From contig NZ_VFNC01000002.1 of the NCBI RefSeq assembly GCF_006715395.1, positions 3,224,001-3,288,000 on the forward strand: a DNA stretch of 64,000 nt, read 5' to 3'. This DNA comes from Streptomyces sp. SLBN-31 (lineage in GTDB: Bacteria > Actinomycetota > Actinomycetes > Streptomycetales > Streptomycetaceae). The position numbers were made by a program, and so were the translations under genes. Positions within the stretch are counted from its first letter, which is position 1; each line of letters starts with the position of its first letter. This document shows, in pieces, positions 15,166 through 25,865 of this stretch. Below the pieces are notes generated by a model, which did not search any database, had not been told where the DNA came from, and saw only the letters and a list, made by a program, of their open reading frames with translations.

Positions 15166-18100
15166 TCAGCTCTCGTCGGCGGCGGCGGAGACCGAGGTCT
15201 TCTTCGCCGTCGACTTGGCCGCGGCCGTCTTGGCGGTCTTCGCCGCCTTCTTGGCCGTCGTCTTCTTCGCGGCCGTCTTCTTGGCCGCGGTCTTCTTGGT
15301 GGCCGCCTTCTTCGCGGTCGCCTTCTTGGCCGTCTTGCGGGCCGTCTTCGTGGCCGGAGCGGCCTCCTCGACGTCCCCCTCGGCGGCCGGGGCCTCGTCC
15401 GTCGCGGCCGACGGGACGACCACGACGGCCGCCTCCTCGGACGCGGTGGGCGCGGTGGCCTTGCGGACCGCACGGCGCCGGGGCCGGGCCGGGGCGGCGC
15501 TCTCGGCAACCGTCTCGGACCGCTCCTCGGCGGGCTCGGCGGCCTTCTCGGCCTCGGCATGCGGCTCGGCCACGGGCGCGGCCTCGGTGACCGTCACCAC
15601 GGCCGCCTCGGCCCCGGCAGGCGAACCGGCGGGCGCCGACACCTTGCGGGTGGCACGACGGCGGGTACGGCCCTTGGGCGCGGCGTCCTCGGCGGGCTCG
15701 GCAGGCTCGGCGGCGACCACCGGGTCCTCCGCGGCGACCGGCTCGGCCTGCGCCTCGGCGGCCGTCTCCGGCTGCACGGGACGCTCGGCCTCCGCCTCGG
15801 CCGGCACGACCTGGGCGGTGGGCACCTCGGCGACCTCGGTGTCGGACTCGGCCCTGGCGGCGTCGGACCCGGCCCGGTCGCCCTCCGGTCGCGTCCGCCC
15901 CTTCGGCGCGCCGGCCGGAGCCGACGCACGCCGGCTCGCCCGGCGCCGGGAACGCCCACCGCGCACGGCGGCCTCCGCCTCGGCGACGCTGCTGTACAGC
16001 TCCTCGTCGGGCTCGAAGACCGGCGCGGGAAGCGCGACCGGCTCGGCGGCCTCGGCGGCGACCTCGGCCTCCGTCTCCTCGACCTCGGCCTCCGGCGCCT
16101 CGACGGCCACCGCGGCCTCGTGCACGTGCTCGTGCACGTCGCCGCCACGTCCGCGCTTCTTGCGCTTGCCGCCGCCACCGCCGGAGCTCGGCTGCTCCAT
16201 GTGGACGATGACACCGCGGCCGTTGCAGTGGACGCAGGTCTCGGAGAACGACTCCAGCAGGCCCTGGCCGACCCGCTTGCGGGTCATCTGGACCAGGCCC
16301 AGCGAGGTCACCTCGGCGACCTGGTGCTTGGTCCGGTCCCGGCCCAGGCACTCCAGCAGGCGCCGCAGCACCAGGTCCCGGTTGGACTCCAGCACCATGT
16401 CGATGAAGTCGATCACGATGATGCCGCCGAGGTCGCGCAGCCGCAGCTGACGCACGATCTCCTCGGCCGCCTCCAGGTTGTTCCTGGTGACCGTCTCCTC
16501 CAGGTTGCCGCCCTGGCCGGTGAACTTGCCGGTGTTGACGTCGACGACGACCATCGCCTCGGTCCGGTCGATCACCAGCGAGCCGCCGCTGGGCAGCCAG
16601 ACCTTGCGGTCCAGGGCCTTGGCGAGCTGCTCGTCGATCCGGTAGGTGGCGAAGACGTCGACCTCGGAGGTCCACCTCTGCAGCCGCTCGGCGAGGTCGG
16701 GCGCGACGTGCGAGACGTAGCCGTAGACGGTCTCCCAGGCCTCGTCACCGCTGACGATGACCTTGGAGAAGTCCTCGTTGAAGATGTCGCGGACGACGCG
16801 GACGGTCATGTCCGGCTCGCCGTACAGCAGCGTCGGGGCGTTGCCGTTCTTCGACTTCTTCTGGATCTCCTCCCACTGCGCCTGCAGCCGCTCGACGTCC
16901 CGGCGCAGCTCGTCCTCGCTCGCGCCCTCGGCGGCGGTGCGCACGATGACACCGGCGTCCTCGGGGACGATCTTCTTGAGGATGGTCTTCAGCCGGGCCC
17001 GCTCGGTGTCGGGCAGCTTGCGGCTGATGCCGGTCATGGAGCCCTCGGGCACGTACACCAGGTAGCGGCCCGGGAGGGAGACCTGGCTGGTCAGACGCGC
17101 GCCCTTGTGCCCGATCGGGTCCTTGGTGACCTGCACGAGGACCGACTGGCCGGACTTCAGGGCGGACTCGATGCGACGCGGGCCGTTGGCCATGCCCAGC
17201 GCCTCGAAGTTGACCTCACCTGCGTACAGGACGGCGTTGCGGCCCTTGCCGATGTCGATGAAGGCGGCCTCCATCGAGGGCAGGACGTTCTGCACCTTGC
17301 CCAGGTAGACGTTGCCGACGTACGAGGTCGCCTGCTCCTTGTTGACGTAGTGCTCGACGAGCACGCCGTCCTCCAGGACGCCGATCTGCGTGCGCTCGCC
17401 GCTCTGGCGGACGACCATCACACGCTCGACGGCCTCGCGGCGGGCCAGGAACTCGGCCTCGGTGATGATCGGGACGCGGCGACGGCCCTGCTCGCGGCCT
17501 TCGCGGCGGCGCTGCTTCTTGGCCTCCAGACGCGTGGAGCCCTTGATGGACTGCACCTCGTCGGACGGCTCGGACTTCGGACGGGGCTCGCGGACCTTGA
17601 CGACGGTGCGCTCGGGGTCGCCCTCGCCGGGCTCGACGTCCATGGAGGTGTCCCCGGCACGACGGCGGCGACGGCGCCGGCGACGGCTGCTGGAGCTGGA
17701 CCCGCCGGGCTCGTCGTGAGCGTCGTCGGCGTCCTCTTCCTCCTGCTCGGCGGTGTCCTCGGCGTCCTGGTCGGCCTGCTCGGCGGCGACGTCGTCGGAG
17801 TCCTCGTCCTCGCCGGAGGCGTCCGCGGACTCGCCACGGCGCCGGCGACGGCCACCGCGGCGACGGCGACGGCGCGAGCCGGTCTCCTCGGTCTCGTCGC
17901 CCTCGTGGGCGTCCTCGGCCGACTCCTCGGCCTCCTCGGGCTCGTCCTCGTCCGCGGACTCGACGCGCTCCACGGTCTCGGCGGCGGCCGGCGCCTCGGC
18001 CTCCTCGCCGAACGCAACGCCCCGGCGGCGGCGCCGGCGCCGCGCCCCGCTCTGCTCCTCCGGGAGCTCCTCGGGCTCGGCGGCCTCGGTACCGGACCCC

Positions 18101-19200
18101 GCCTCGGCGGCAGCCTCGGCGGCGGCCCGCTCGGGCGTCTGGAACTTCGGCTCGGTGAACACCGGCGCCTGGAAGACGGCAACGGCGGGCCGCGCCGGGC
18201 GCAGCGGGCTGTCCTCCTCGACGGACGCCTCGGCGGTCAACCTGGCGGGCTCGGAGAACCCGGTGGCGGCCTTACGGGCGACCCGGCGGCGACGACGCGG
18301 CGAGGCGTCCTCCTCGGCCGGGGCGGCTGCGGGCTCCTGAACGGCCTCGGGGGCGGGGGCGCTCTCGGCGGCCTCCTGCGCCGGTGCCGTCTCCTCCTCC
18401 GGCGTCCCGGCGGGCGCGGTCACACGACGCGTGGCACGCCGACGGGTGCGGCGCGGAGCCGCTTCCTCGACACCGTCAGCGGCCACGGCGGGCTCGGCGG
18501 CCTCGATCGCGTCGGCCTCCGTGCCCTGCTCACTCGCGGCCTCGGGGGTCGCTGCGGGCGCGGTGGCGCGCCGGGTGGCACGACGGCGCGTACGGGCGGC
18601 GGGCGCGGCCTCCTCGACGGGGGTCTCGGCCACGGCCGCGGGCTCCTCGACGCTCTCGCTCTCGGCGGCAGCGGCGGGTACGACGGTCTCGGCGGCCTCC
18701 GCGGCGGCGGTCGGCGCGGACACGCGGCGCGTCGCACGACGACGGGTACGCGGCGGAGCGGCGTCCTCACCGGTCACGACGGCCTGCTCGGTGTCCGTGT
18801 TCGCAGCAGCCTCGGTGACCTCGGCGGCAGCGGCCGGCACGACCGTCTCGGCTGCCTCGGCGGATGCCGGAGAGGCGGTCGGCGCGGACACGCGGCGCGT
18901 CGCACGACGACGGGTGCGGGCGGCGGGCGCGGGCTCCTCGACGGGCGCCGGTACGGCGGCCGCCGTCTCCTCGGCACCCTCGGCCTCAGCGGCCTCGTCG
19001 AGCTCCTGCGACTCTGCGGCCTTCTCCTCGCCCTCGGCCGCTACGGCCGACGCGATGACTTCCTCCGGCGTCCCGGCGGCGGCACCCGCCGGCGGGCCCG
19101 CCGGGCGGGAAGCGGCACGGCGCCGACGACGCGGCGGCAGGGTGTCGCTGGGAGTGTTCAGTTCTTCGGAACCCTCAGTGGGTTCGGTCGGTTCGAGCAT
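15166..19200 (-). CDS. rne: RNase E/G family endoribonuclease with long N- and C-terminal arms (RNase ES)
   Basis: A 1344-residue ribonuclease for rRNA maturation and mRNA decay. The catalytic core spans roughly residues 575-1000: S1-like ATSYVGNVYLGKVQNVLPSM, the DNase-I-like VVVDVNTGKFTG and IVIDFIDM segments, and the zinc-link CVHCNGRG near 987. It is flanked by arms of about 575 and 340 residues, the layout known for Streptomyces RNase ES. At least four arm units share RTRRRATRR-x-(S/T)AP, with variants in both arms. The C-terminus is a histone-H1-like Lys/Ala/Thr tail (KKTAAKKTAAKKTTAKK). The ATG at 19200 has a GGGAGA SD. The arms are low-complexity and likely bind RNA or partners such as PNPase. 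Confidence 0.95.
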   Translation of the reverse strand: MLEPTEPTEGSEELNTPSDTLPPRRRRRAASRPAGPPAGAAAGTPEEVIASAVAAEGEEKAAESQELDEAAEAEGAEETAAAVPAPVEEPAPAARTRRRATRRVSAPTASPASAEAAETVVPAAAAEVTEAAANTDTEQAVVTGEDAAPPRTRRRATRRVSAPTAAAEAAETVVPAAAAESESVEEPAAVAETPVEEAAPAARTRRRATRRATAPAATPEAASEQGTEADAIEAAEPAVAADGVEEAAPRRTRRRATRRVTAPAGTPEEETAPAQEAAESAPAPEAVQEPAAAPAEEDASPRRRRRVARKAATGFSEPARLTAEASVEEDSPLRPARPAVAVFQAPVFTEPKFQTPERAAAEAAAEAGSGTEAAEPEELPEEQSGARRRRRRRGVAFGEEAEAPAAAETVERVESADEDEPEEAEESAEDAHEGDETEETGSRRRRRRGGRRRRRGESADASGEDEDSDDVAAEQADQDAEDTAEQEEEDADDAHDEPGGSSSSSRRRRRRRRRAGDTSMDVEPGEGDPERTVVKVREPRPKSEPSDEVQSIKGSTRLEAKKQRRREGREQGRRRVPIITEAEFLARREAVERVMVVRQSGERTQIGVLEDGVLVEHYVNKEQATSYVGNVYLGKVQNVLPSMEAAFIDIGKGRNAVLYAGEVNFEALGMANGPRRIESALKSGQSVLVQVTKDPIGHKGARLTSQVSLPGRYLVYVPEGSMTGISRKLPDTERARLKTILKKIVPEDAGVIVRTAAEGASEDELRRDVERLQAQWEEIQKKSKNGNAPTLLYGEPDMTVRVVRDIFNEDFSKVIVSGDEAWETVYGYVSHVAPDLAERLQRWTSEVDVFATYRIDEQLAKALDRKVWLPSGGSLVIDRTEAMVVVDVNTGKFTGQGGNLEETVTRNNLEAAEEIVRQLRLRDLGGIIVIDFIDMVLESNRDLVLRRLLECLGRDRTKHQVAEVTSLGLVQMTRKRVGQGLLESFSETCVHCNGRGVIVHMEQPSSGGGGGKRKKRGRGGDVHEHVHEAAVAVEAPEAEVEETEAEVAAEAAEPVALPAPVFEPDEELYSSVAEAEAAVRGGRSRRRASRRASAPAGAPKGRTRPEGDRAGSDAARAESDTEVAEVPTAQVVPAEAEAERPVQPETAAEAQAEPVAAEDPVVAAEPAEPAEDAAPKGRTRRRATRKVSAPAGSPAGAEAAVVTVTEAAPVAEPHAEAEKAAEPAEERSETVAESAAPARPRRRAVRKATAPTASEEAAVVVVPSAATDEAPAAEGDVEEAAPATKTARKTAKKATAKKAATKKTAAKKTAAKKTTAKKAAKTAKTAAAKSTAKKTSVSAAADES
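18706..18915. repeat. 42-bp perfect direct repeat inside the rne N-terminal arm
   Basis: Positions 18706-18747 and 18874-18915 are identical over 42 bp, 168 bp (56 codons) apart, and encode the same RTRRRATRRVSAPT unit. Identity at the DNA level suggests recent in-frame duplication or gene conversion within the arm. Confidence 0.85.
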
Positions 19201-19355
19201 GCGGGCTTGTCTCCCGTCAGGCTCCCGGGCTCCGCGCCTGGTCCGGCGTCGATGACTCGACCGCCGTTGACGTCCGCGGCTCGCGCGTTGCGCGGTGCCG
19301 CCGTCCGGGGCGCGGGCGCCGCACGGGAGCTCTCCGTGTCTTGTCTCGCCGGTTC

Positions 19356-19378
19356 CGTACACCCTGTTGGGTACGGCC
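19356..19378. terminator. Small hairpin in the gap between the TIGR03936 gene and rne
   Basis: CCGTAC-A-CC and GG-GTACGG form a short hairpin in the 272-bp gap 19201-19472. It lies upstream of rne on the minus strand and may be a terminator of the preceding gene or a leader structure. No other gene is evident in the gap. Confidence 0.35.
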
Positions 19379-19472
19379 TGGCGAAAGTCTTCTGTGTCGG
19401 TGCGCTGCCCGACCCAGGTGGCTCCCGAGTACGAGGGCGGCGCTACGACGTCCGTCCTTCGCGGGACCTTCC

Positions 19473-20246
19473 TTACGCCGGCGCCGTCGCGGCGGCAGCG
19501 GCCGTTGGGGCCTCAGCTGCCTCGCGGTCGGGCGCGAGCGGGTCGGTCACCGTGCCGGTCTCTTCATCGAACAGCCCCTGCGCCAGCCTGGTCACCGCTG
19601 CGGGGACCGGCGGCGCCAGGTCGGCCACGGCGCGGAGACCGGACAGGACGTCGTCGGGTCGTACGGCAGGCGTCACGTGCCGAACAACCAGCCGCAGTAT
19701 CGCACAGGGCTGGTCGGTCGGCCTATCAGCCGGTTCACTGTGCGTTTCGAGATCCGCCCGCACCTCGAGATCCGCGACCGCGGAACGGGCGTCGAACGTC
19801 CGCAGGCCGTTCTTCGTCGTCCGCTGGACCTCCACGGTCCCGGCGGCGTTGAAGGCGGCGACCGCGCGCTCGGCGTCCTCGGGCGCCACGCCGTCCAGGC
19901 GCAGCTCCCACACGGAGGCGGTCAGCCGGTCGGCGAGCCCGGAGGTGCGGGCCTCGACGGCGTCGACGACGTCGAGCCCGGCGGGCAGCGACTCGTCGAG
20001 CAGGATCCTGAGTTTCTCCGGGTCCCGCGCCTCGGTGAGGGCGATCTCCAGGTACTCCGCCTCACTGCCCGTGCCGGTGGGTGCGGCATTGGCGTACGAC
20101 ACCTTCGGATGCGGCGTGAACCCCGCCGAGTACGCCATGGGCACCTCGGCGCGGCGCAGCGCACGCTCGAAGGCGCGCTGGAAGTCACGGTGGCTGGTGA
20201 ACCGGAGGCGACCGCGCTTGGTGTAGCGCAGTCGGATGCGCTGCAC
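19473..20246 (-). CDS. TIGR03936 family radical-SAM-associated protein (DUF2344)
   Basis: A 257-residue protein (from the GTG) with the conserved opening QRIRLRYTKRGRLRFTSHRDFQRAFERALRR and FTPHPKVSYANA typical of DUF2344/TIGR03936. The family accompanies, or is fused to, the TIGR03960 radical SAM protein, encoded here at 23746-25716; a role in tRNA or rRNA modification is suspected but unproven. The reading frame stays coding-like upstream of the GTG (KRQPEGPPPAPA) to a CTG at 20288, directly after the stop of the previous gene, so a CTG start adding 14 residues is possible. The C-terminal 40 residues are Ala-rich. Confidence 0.88.
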   Translation of the reverse strand: MQRIRLRYTKRGRLRFTSHRDFQRAFERALRRAEVPMAYSAGFTPHPKVSYANAAPTGTGSEAEYLEIALTEARDPEKLRILLDESLPAGLDVVDAVEARTSGLADRLTASVWELRLDGVAPEDAERAVAAFNAAGTVEVQRTTKNGLRTFDARSAVADLEVRADLETHSEPADRPTDQPCAILRLVVRHVTPAVRPDDVLSGLRAVADLAPPVPAAVTRLAQGLFDEETGTVTDPLAPDREAAEAPTAAAAATAPA

Positions 20247-20294
20247 CGCGGGTGCGGGCGGCGGGCCTTCGGGCTGTCGCTTGCCCAGTGTCGT

Positions 20295-21359
20295 TCAGTC
20301 CTTCGTGAGAGCGGTCGTACTTCTACCAAGAGTACGTGTCTCGCGGCCCGTGGGTTCCCGCCCGTCGATCCTCTCGGTCCGCGCGGGCTCCCCGAACAGC
20401 ATCCGGCGGAAGTCCGCCCGCGCCTGCCGTACGGACTCCCGGGCGGAGGCCAGCGCCTCCCCGGTCGCCCGTCCCACACTGCGCGCGACCGCGGCCGCGG
20501 GCCGCAGCACGGCGTCCCGGACGGCATGGCCGACGGGGGTGAGCACCGTGCGGTACACCCACCGCACCGGCTCCACGAAGACCAGCCGGAAGAGGGTGGC
20601 GAGGGCGCGGCCGACGGCGAGCGAGATCCGCCCGGCCACCCGCCAGGCGTGCCCGAGGGCGTCACCGACCTCGCGGGCGACGACGGCGAGGACGCGCCCG
20701 ACGGGGACGAGGACCCAGCGCCACAGTGCCAGCGCGGGCAGTACCAGCAGCACCCGGGCGACCCAGTACAGCGCGACGCCGATGCCGGTGGCGACCGTGC
20801 CCACCAGCCACGCCAGCCCCCTCGCGCACGCGGCGATCGCGTGCCCCACCGGGGTGAGGATCCACGCGTACACCCATCCCGCGGGGAGGACGAGGAGGTA
20901 CCGCGCCAGCCAGGCCAGCCCCATGTACACCCCGGTCCCCAGGGCCGCGAGCAGCCACCACATGCCACGCGCGACAGGGGTGACCACCCGTGCGTACACC
21001 CGGACAAGGGCATGTCCCAGAGGTGTCAGCACCGACCGGTAGAGCCACACCAGGGGGATGACGACGAGCACCTTGCCGAGCAGTCCGAGTGCCTTGCCCA
21101 CCGGCACGACGACGTATCGCCACAGCCCTGTGAAGGGCCAGACGAACACCGCCCGCCCCACCCACAGCAGGGCCCTGCCCACCGGCCTGAAGACGGTGTC
21201 CGTCAGGAACCTGCCCGCCACCACCAGCGCGTCCCACACCATGCGCACCGGGACGACCAGCACGAGCACGACGATCCGCACCGGCAGGCGGATCGCCACG
21301 ACGAGACACCCCTCCGGCGTCTGCCGCTCGGGCCGCTGCGGGTATTTCTCCAGGTCCAT
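20295..21359 (-). CDS. Multi-pass membrane protein built from TPVG-containing repeats
   Basis: A 354-residue Trp/Val/Leu-rich membrane protein that I cannot assign. The central 260 residues are made of about six degenerate units of roughly 35-45 residues. Each has an aromatic hydrophobic stretch followed by (V/L)-x-(T/R/V)-P-(V/L)-G-(H/R/K)-A, for example VFRPVGRAL, VVVPVGKAL, VLTPLGHAL, ILTPVGHAI, VLVPVGRVL and VLTPVGHAV. The C-terminus is a charged soluble tail. The ATG at 21359 (MDLEKYPQRPERQTPEG) is preferred; there is no SD and upstream in-frame codons are low-quality. Its stop directly precedes the TIGR03936 gene, so the two are likely cotranscribed. Confidence 0.72.
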   Translation of the reverse strand: MDLEKYPQRPERQTPEGCLVVAIRLPVRIVVLVLVVPVRMVWDALVVAGRFLTDTVFRPVGRALLWVGRAVFVWPFTGLWRYVVVPVGKALGLLGKVLVVIPLVWLYRSVLTPLGHALVRVYARVVTPVARGMWWLLAALGTGVYMGLAWLARYLLVLPAGWVYAWILTPVGHAIAACARGLAWLVGTVATGIGVALYWVARVLLVLPALALWRWVLVPVGRVLAVVAREVGDALGHAWRVAGRISLAVGRALATLFRLVFVEPVRWVYRTVLTPVGHAVRDAVLRPAAAVARSVGRATGEALASARESVRQARADFRRMLFGEPARTERIDGREPTGRETRTLGRSTTALTKD

Positions 21360-21505
21360 ACCGACGTAGACGCGCCGACGGCCCGGATGGATGCGGTCGG
21401 TACGCGGTCCTGGGGCCGAACGGCCCCCGCCGTCGCCGCGACAGGCCCTCGGAACGGGCCTACCGTCATCTGCACCCGCCCGCGCGATCGGCGCACGCTG
21501 ACGAC

Positions 21506-21862
21506 ATGACCGGCAATCAGACATCCCCAGGCACCGGGTCATGGCACCTGAAGGGGTTCATGATCCTCACTCCGTCGCAGATCGAGGTCACGGCCGGAGA
21601 AGAGTTCACTTCGTCCGTGAGCGTGTGGCCCGCGGGGCCACGGCACGTCGTCAGCGCGTCCGCGTCCGCCGGGTCGGACCTGCGGGTCTCGGTGGAGGGC
21701 CACAAGGTCACGGTCACCGGGCGCCTCGGGCGTACGGGCGAGAGGCACACCGTCCAGGTGTCCATGAGCGACGGGGCGGACGTCGCGCACGACACCCTGA
21801 CCATCGAGGCCACCGACCTGCACCGGCCGATCCCGCCGTTCCTGCACTCCACCACCGGCTGA
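21506..21862 (+). CDS. Small Ig-like-fold hypothetical protein
   Basis: A 118-residue protein with no signal peptide or membrane segment. Residues 19-105 (MILTPSQIEVTAGEEFTSS through HTVQVSMSDGADVAHDTLTIEA) alternate in a beta-sandwich-like pattern resembling a bacterial Ig-like domain. The third-position GC pattern supports coding. The start is uncertain: ATG at 21506 has no SD, while ATG at 21560 has AAGGGG close before it and would leave 100 residues. The gene stands alone, divergent from the repeat membrane protein. Function unknown. Confidence 0.6.
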   Translation: MTGNQTSPGTGSWHLKGFMILTPSQIEVTAGEEFTSSVSVWPAGPRHVVSASASAGSDLRVSVEGHKVTVTGRLGRTGERHTVQVSMSDGADVAHDTLTIEATDLHRPIPPFLHSTTG

Positions 21863-21967
21863 CCGCCGACCGACCACGAACCGACCGCACGTGCCGCGTC
21901 TGCCGGGCAAGTCCATACTTGTCGCAGGATCGTCGCCATCCTCCGGCAGAGGGAGGTGGGTGCGGAG

Positions 21968-22807
21968 ATGTGCCGCTGGATCGCCTACTCGGGCACGCCC
22001 GTCCTGCTCAGTCACGTCCTGTTCGAGCCGCAGCACAGCCTGATCGACCAGAGCCTGCACTCCCGGCTGGGGGTGGAGACGACCAATGGCGACGGCTTCG
22101 GCGTCGGCTGGTACGCGGAGGATCTCGTCACCCCGGCGGTCGTGCGGGACGTGGGCCCGGCCTGGAACAACCGCAACCTGCAGGAGGTCGCTCACCACGT
22201 CGGTTCAGGACTGTTCTTCGCCCACATCAGGGCGACGACGGGAACGGCCGTGCAGCAGACCAACTGCCATCCCTTCCGATGGGATCGCTGGCTGTGGATG
22301 CACAACGGCGTGATCAACGAGTTCCCACGACTGCGACGTGACCTGGCCCTGGCCGTCGACCCCGCCCTCTACCCCGAGATCGAGGGTTCCACCGACTCCG
22401 AGCTGATGTTCTACCTGGCCCTGACGTTCGGTCTCACCGACGACCCGCCGGAAGCCGTGGCCCGCATGGCCGGCCTGGTCGAGGAGACGGGCCACAAGCA
22501 CGGCGTACGGCACCCGCTCCAGATGACCCTCGCCATGTCCGACGGCGACCGCCTGTGGGCCTTCCGCTACTCCAGCGAAGGCGCCTCGCGGTCCCTCTAC
22601 TACAGCACCAGGGTGGACTCCCTGCGCGCCCTCCACCCGGACACCGCGTTCCTGCGAGAGGTCGGAGAGGAAACCCGCCTGGTCGTCTCCGAACCCCTGG
22701 GCAACCTCCCCGGAGCCTGGAACGAGGTCCCAGAAAGCACCTACGGCATCGTCCAGCCGGGCCAGGACACCCTCCACGCCTTCGAACCGCGGCCGAACAC
22801 CGTATGA
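21968..22807 (+). CDS. Class II glutamine amidotransferase
   Basis: A 279-residue single-domain Ntn amidotransferase (YafJ/DUG3-like). The start must be ATG 21968 because Cys2 (MCRWIAYSG) is the nucleophile exposed after Met removal; GGAGG lies eleven bases upstream. Further GATase-II motifs are TNGDGFGVGWY, FAHIRATTG, NCHPFRW and WMHNGVINEF. Stand-alone members hydrolyse gamma-glutamyl bonds or donate ammonia to unknown partners; no synthetase partner is next to it. It converges on the DUF4389 gene with a 40-bp gap. Confidence 0.9.
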   Translation: MCRWIAYSGTPVLLSHVLFEPQHSLIDQSLHSRLGVETTNGDGFGVGWYAEDLVTPAVVRDVGPAWNNRNLQEVAHHVGSGLFFAHIRATTGTAVQQTNCHPFRWDRWLWMHNGVINEFPRLRRDLALAVDPALYPEIEGSTDSELMFYLALTFGLTDDPPEAVARMAGLVEETGHKHGVRHPLQMTLAMSDGDRLWAFRYSSEGASRSLYYSTRVDSLRALHPDTAFLREVGEETRLVVSEPLGNLPGAWNEVPESTYGIVQPGQDTLHAFEPRPNTV

Positions 22808-22847
22808 ACCGCCCGGGCCGGTCGGGGCCGGCGTCCCTGCGACAGAG

Positions 22848-23534
22848 TCACTTCGGTCCGGAACCGCTCCCCGCGATGTCCGCCGACGGGTAGGTCCGGC
22901 CGCCCATGTCGAGCCGGAACGGCGGGTACTGATCGGTCAGGAGTGCGGCATAGGCGCTCACCCGGGCGACCCATCGGGCCAGGCCCAGCAGGAAGTCGAA
23001 CAGGGGGACCGGGTAGCGGGCAGTGACCGCGAGGACGATCACGGCGACCAGGGAGAGGAAGGGAATCACGCCGCCGCCACGCCAGGTGTCCCCTGACGCC
23101 CAGCCCCAGTCACCGACGAACATCCCGATGACGATGTACTGCGGGATCGCCAGCAGCCACCACTTCACGAGGACCAGACCGCGCGAGAGGCGCTCGGGAT
23201 AGACGACGTCGAAATGCGCCGGATAGTCCGGCACGTCCTTGAGCGTGAAGGGCGGGTATCGGTCGGTGCCGAGCGCGGTGTGGGCGTAGTAGCTGACACG
23301 CCAGTTCCAGCGCAGTACGCCGACATTGAACTCGAAGAGGGACCGGGGGTACCGGCCCGTGAACAGGATGGCGAAGAACGCGATGACGGTCACGCAGACG
23401 AACGCGATCCACAGAAAGAACAGCACGATGTAATGCGGGATGGCGAGGAGCCACTTCACCAGCCACAGCCATCTGGACAGCCGAGGGTCGAGAGACGCTT
23501 CGATACGCACCGGTGACGCACTGACAGCAATCAT
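22848..23534 (-). CDS. DUF4389 membrane protein
   Basis: A 228-residue integral membrane protein with two homologous halves. Each half has a PERLSR/DPRLSR-type lead, a tryptophan-containing helix ending LAIP-Q/H-YIV, further TM segments, and a TDRYPPFTL/TDQYPPFRL tail. This is the DUF4389 pattern, whose function is not known. ATG at 23534 is chosen because an AAAGGAT SD precedes it. Confidence 0.85.
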   Translation of the reverse strand: MIAVSASPVRIEASLDPRLSRWLWLVKWLLAIPHYIVLFFLWIAFVCVTVIAFFAILFTGRYPRSLFEFNVGVLRWNWRVSYYAHTALGTDRYPPFTLKDVPDYPAHFDVVYPERLSRGLVLVKWWLLAIPQYIVIGMFVGDWGWASGDTWRGGGVIPFLSLVAVIVLAVTARYPVPLFDFLLGLARWVARVSAYAALLTDQYPPFRLDMGGRTYPSADIAGSGSGPK

Positions 23535-23745
23535 GCGCGCAAATCCTTTCGAACGTCCCCGCCCGGCGGTCACCGGCCATGCCCCGCCGGAGCAGGCGGG
23601 CGGCCAGGTGGCTTCCTGATCACGGACTCAGGCTCGCACGTGACCGGGAACACCGCGACCGGGGTTGATCCGTTCGTCAGGGAGAAGCAAAGCCGCCGGG
23701 CGGGTCGTCATCCCGCACGCCACCCGATCGAGCGCCTCGCACACC

Positions 23746-25716
<1,971 letters not shown>

Positions 25717-25865
25717 CTCGCGAACCTTCGTGGGATGGGCTGGATGGACTCTGACTGACAGGGGTGACCATCTAGCCTAACGCGGCCCCGGCCCCTCCCC
25801 GACCGCCCGGCTGCCTTCCCCGTCCCCTGGTGGCGGTCCGCGCGAACAGCATCGCCCGGCGGCCG

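Noticed and set aside
14689..20226. Very long open frame on the plus strand opposite rne and neighbours
   Set aside because: It is antisense to rplU, rne and the TIGR03936 gene; GC-rich codon bias of the real genes removes stops from the opposite strand. Its translation is low-complexity Gly/Leu/Arg.
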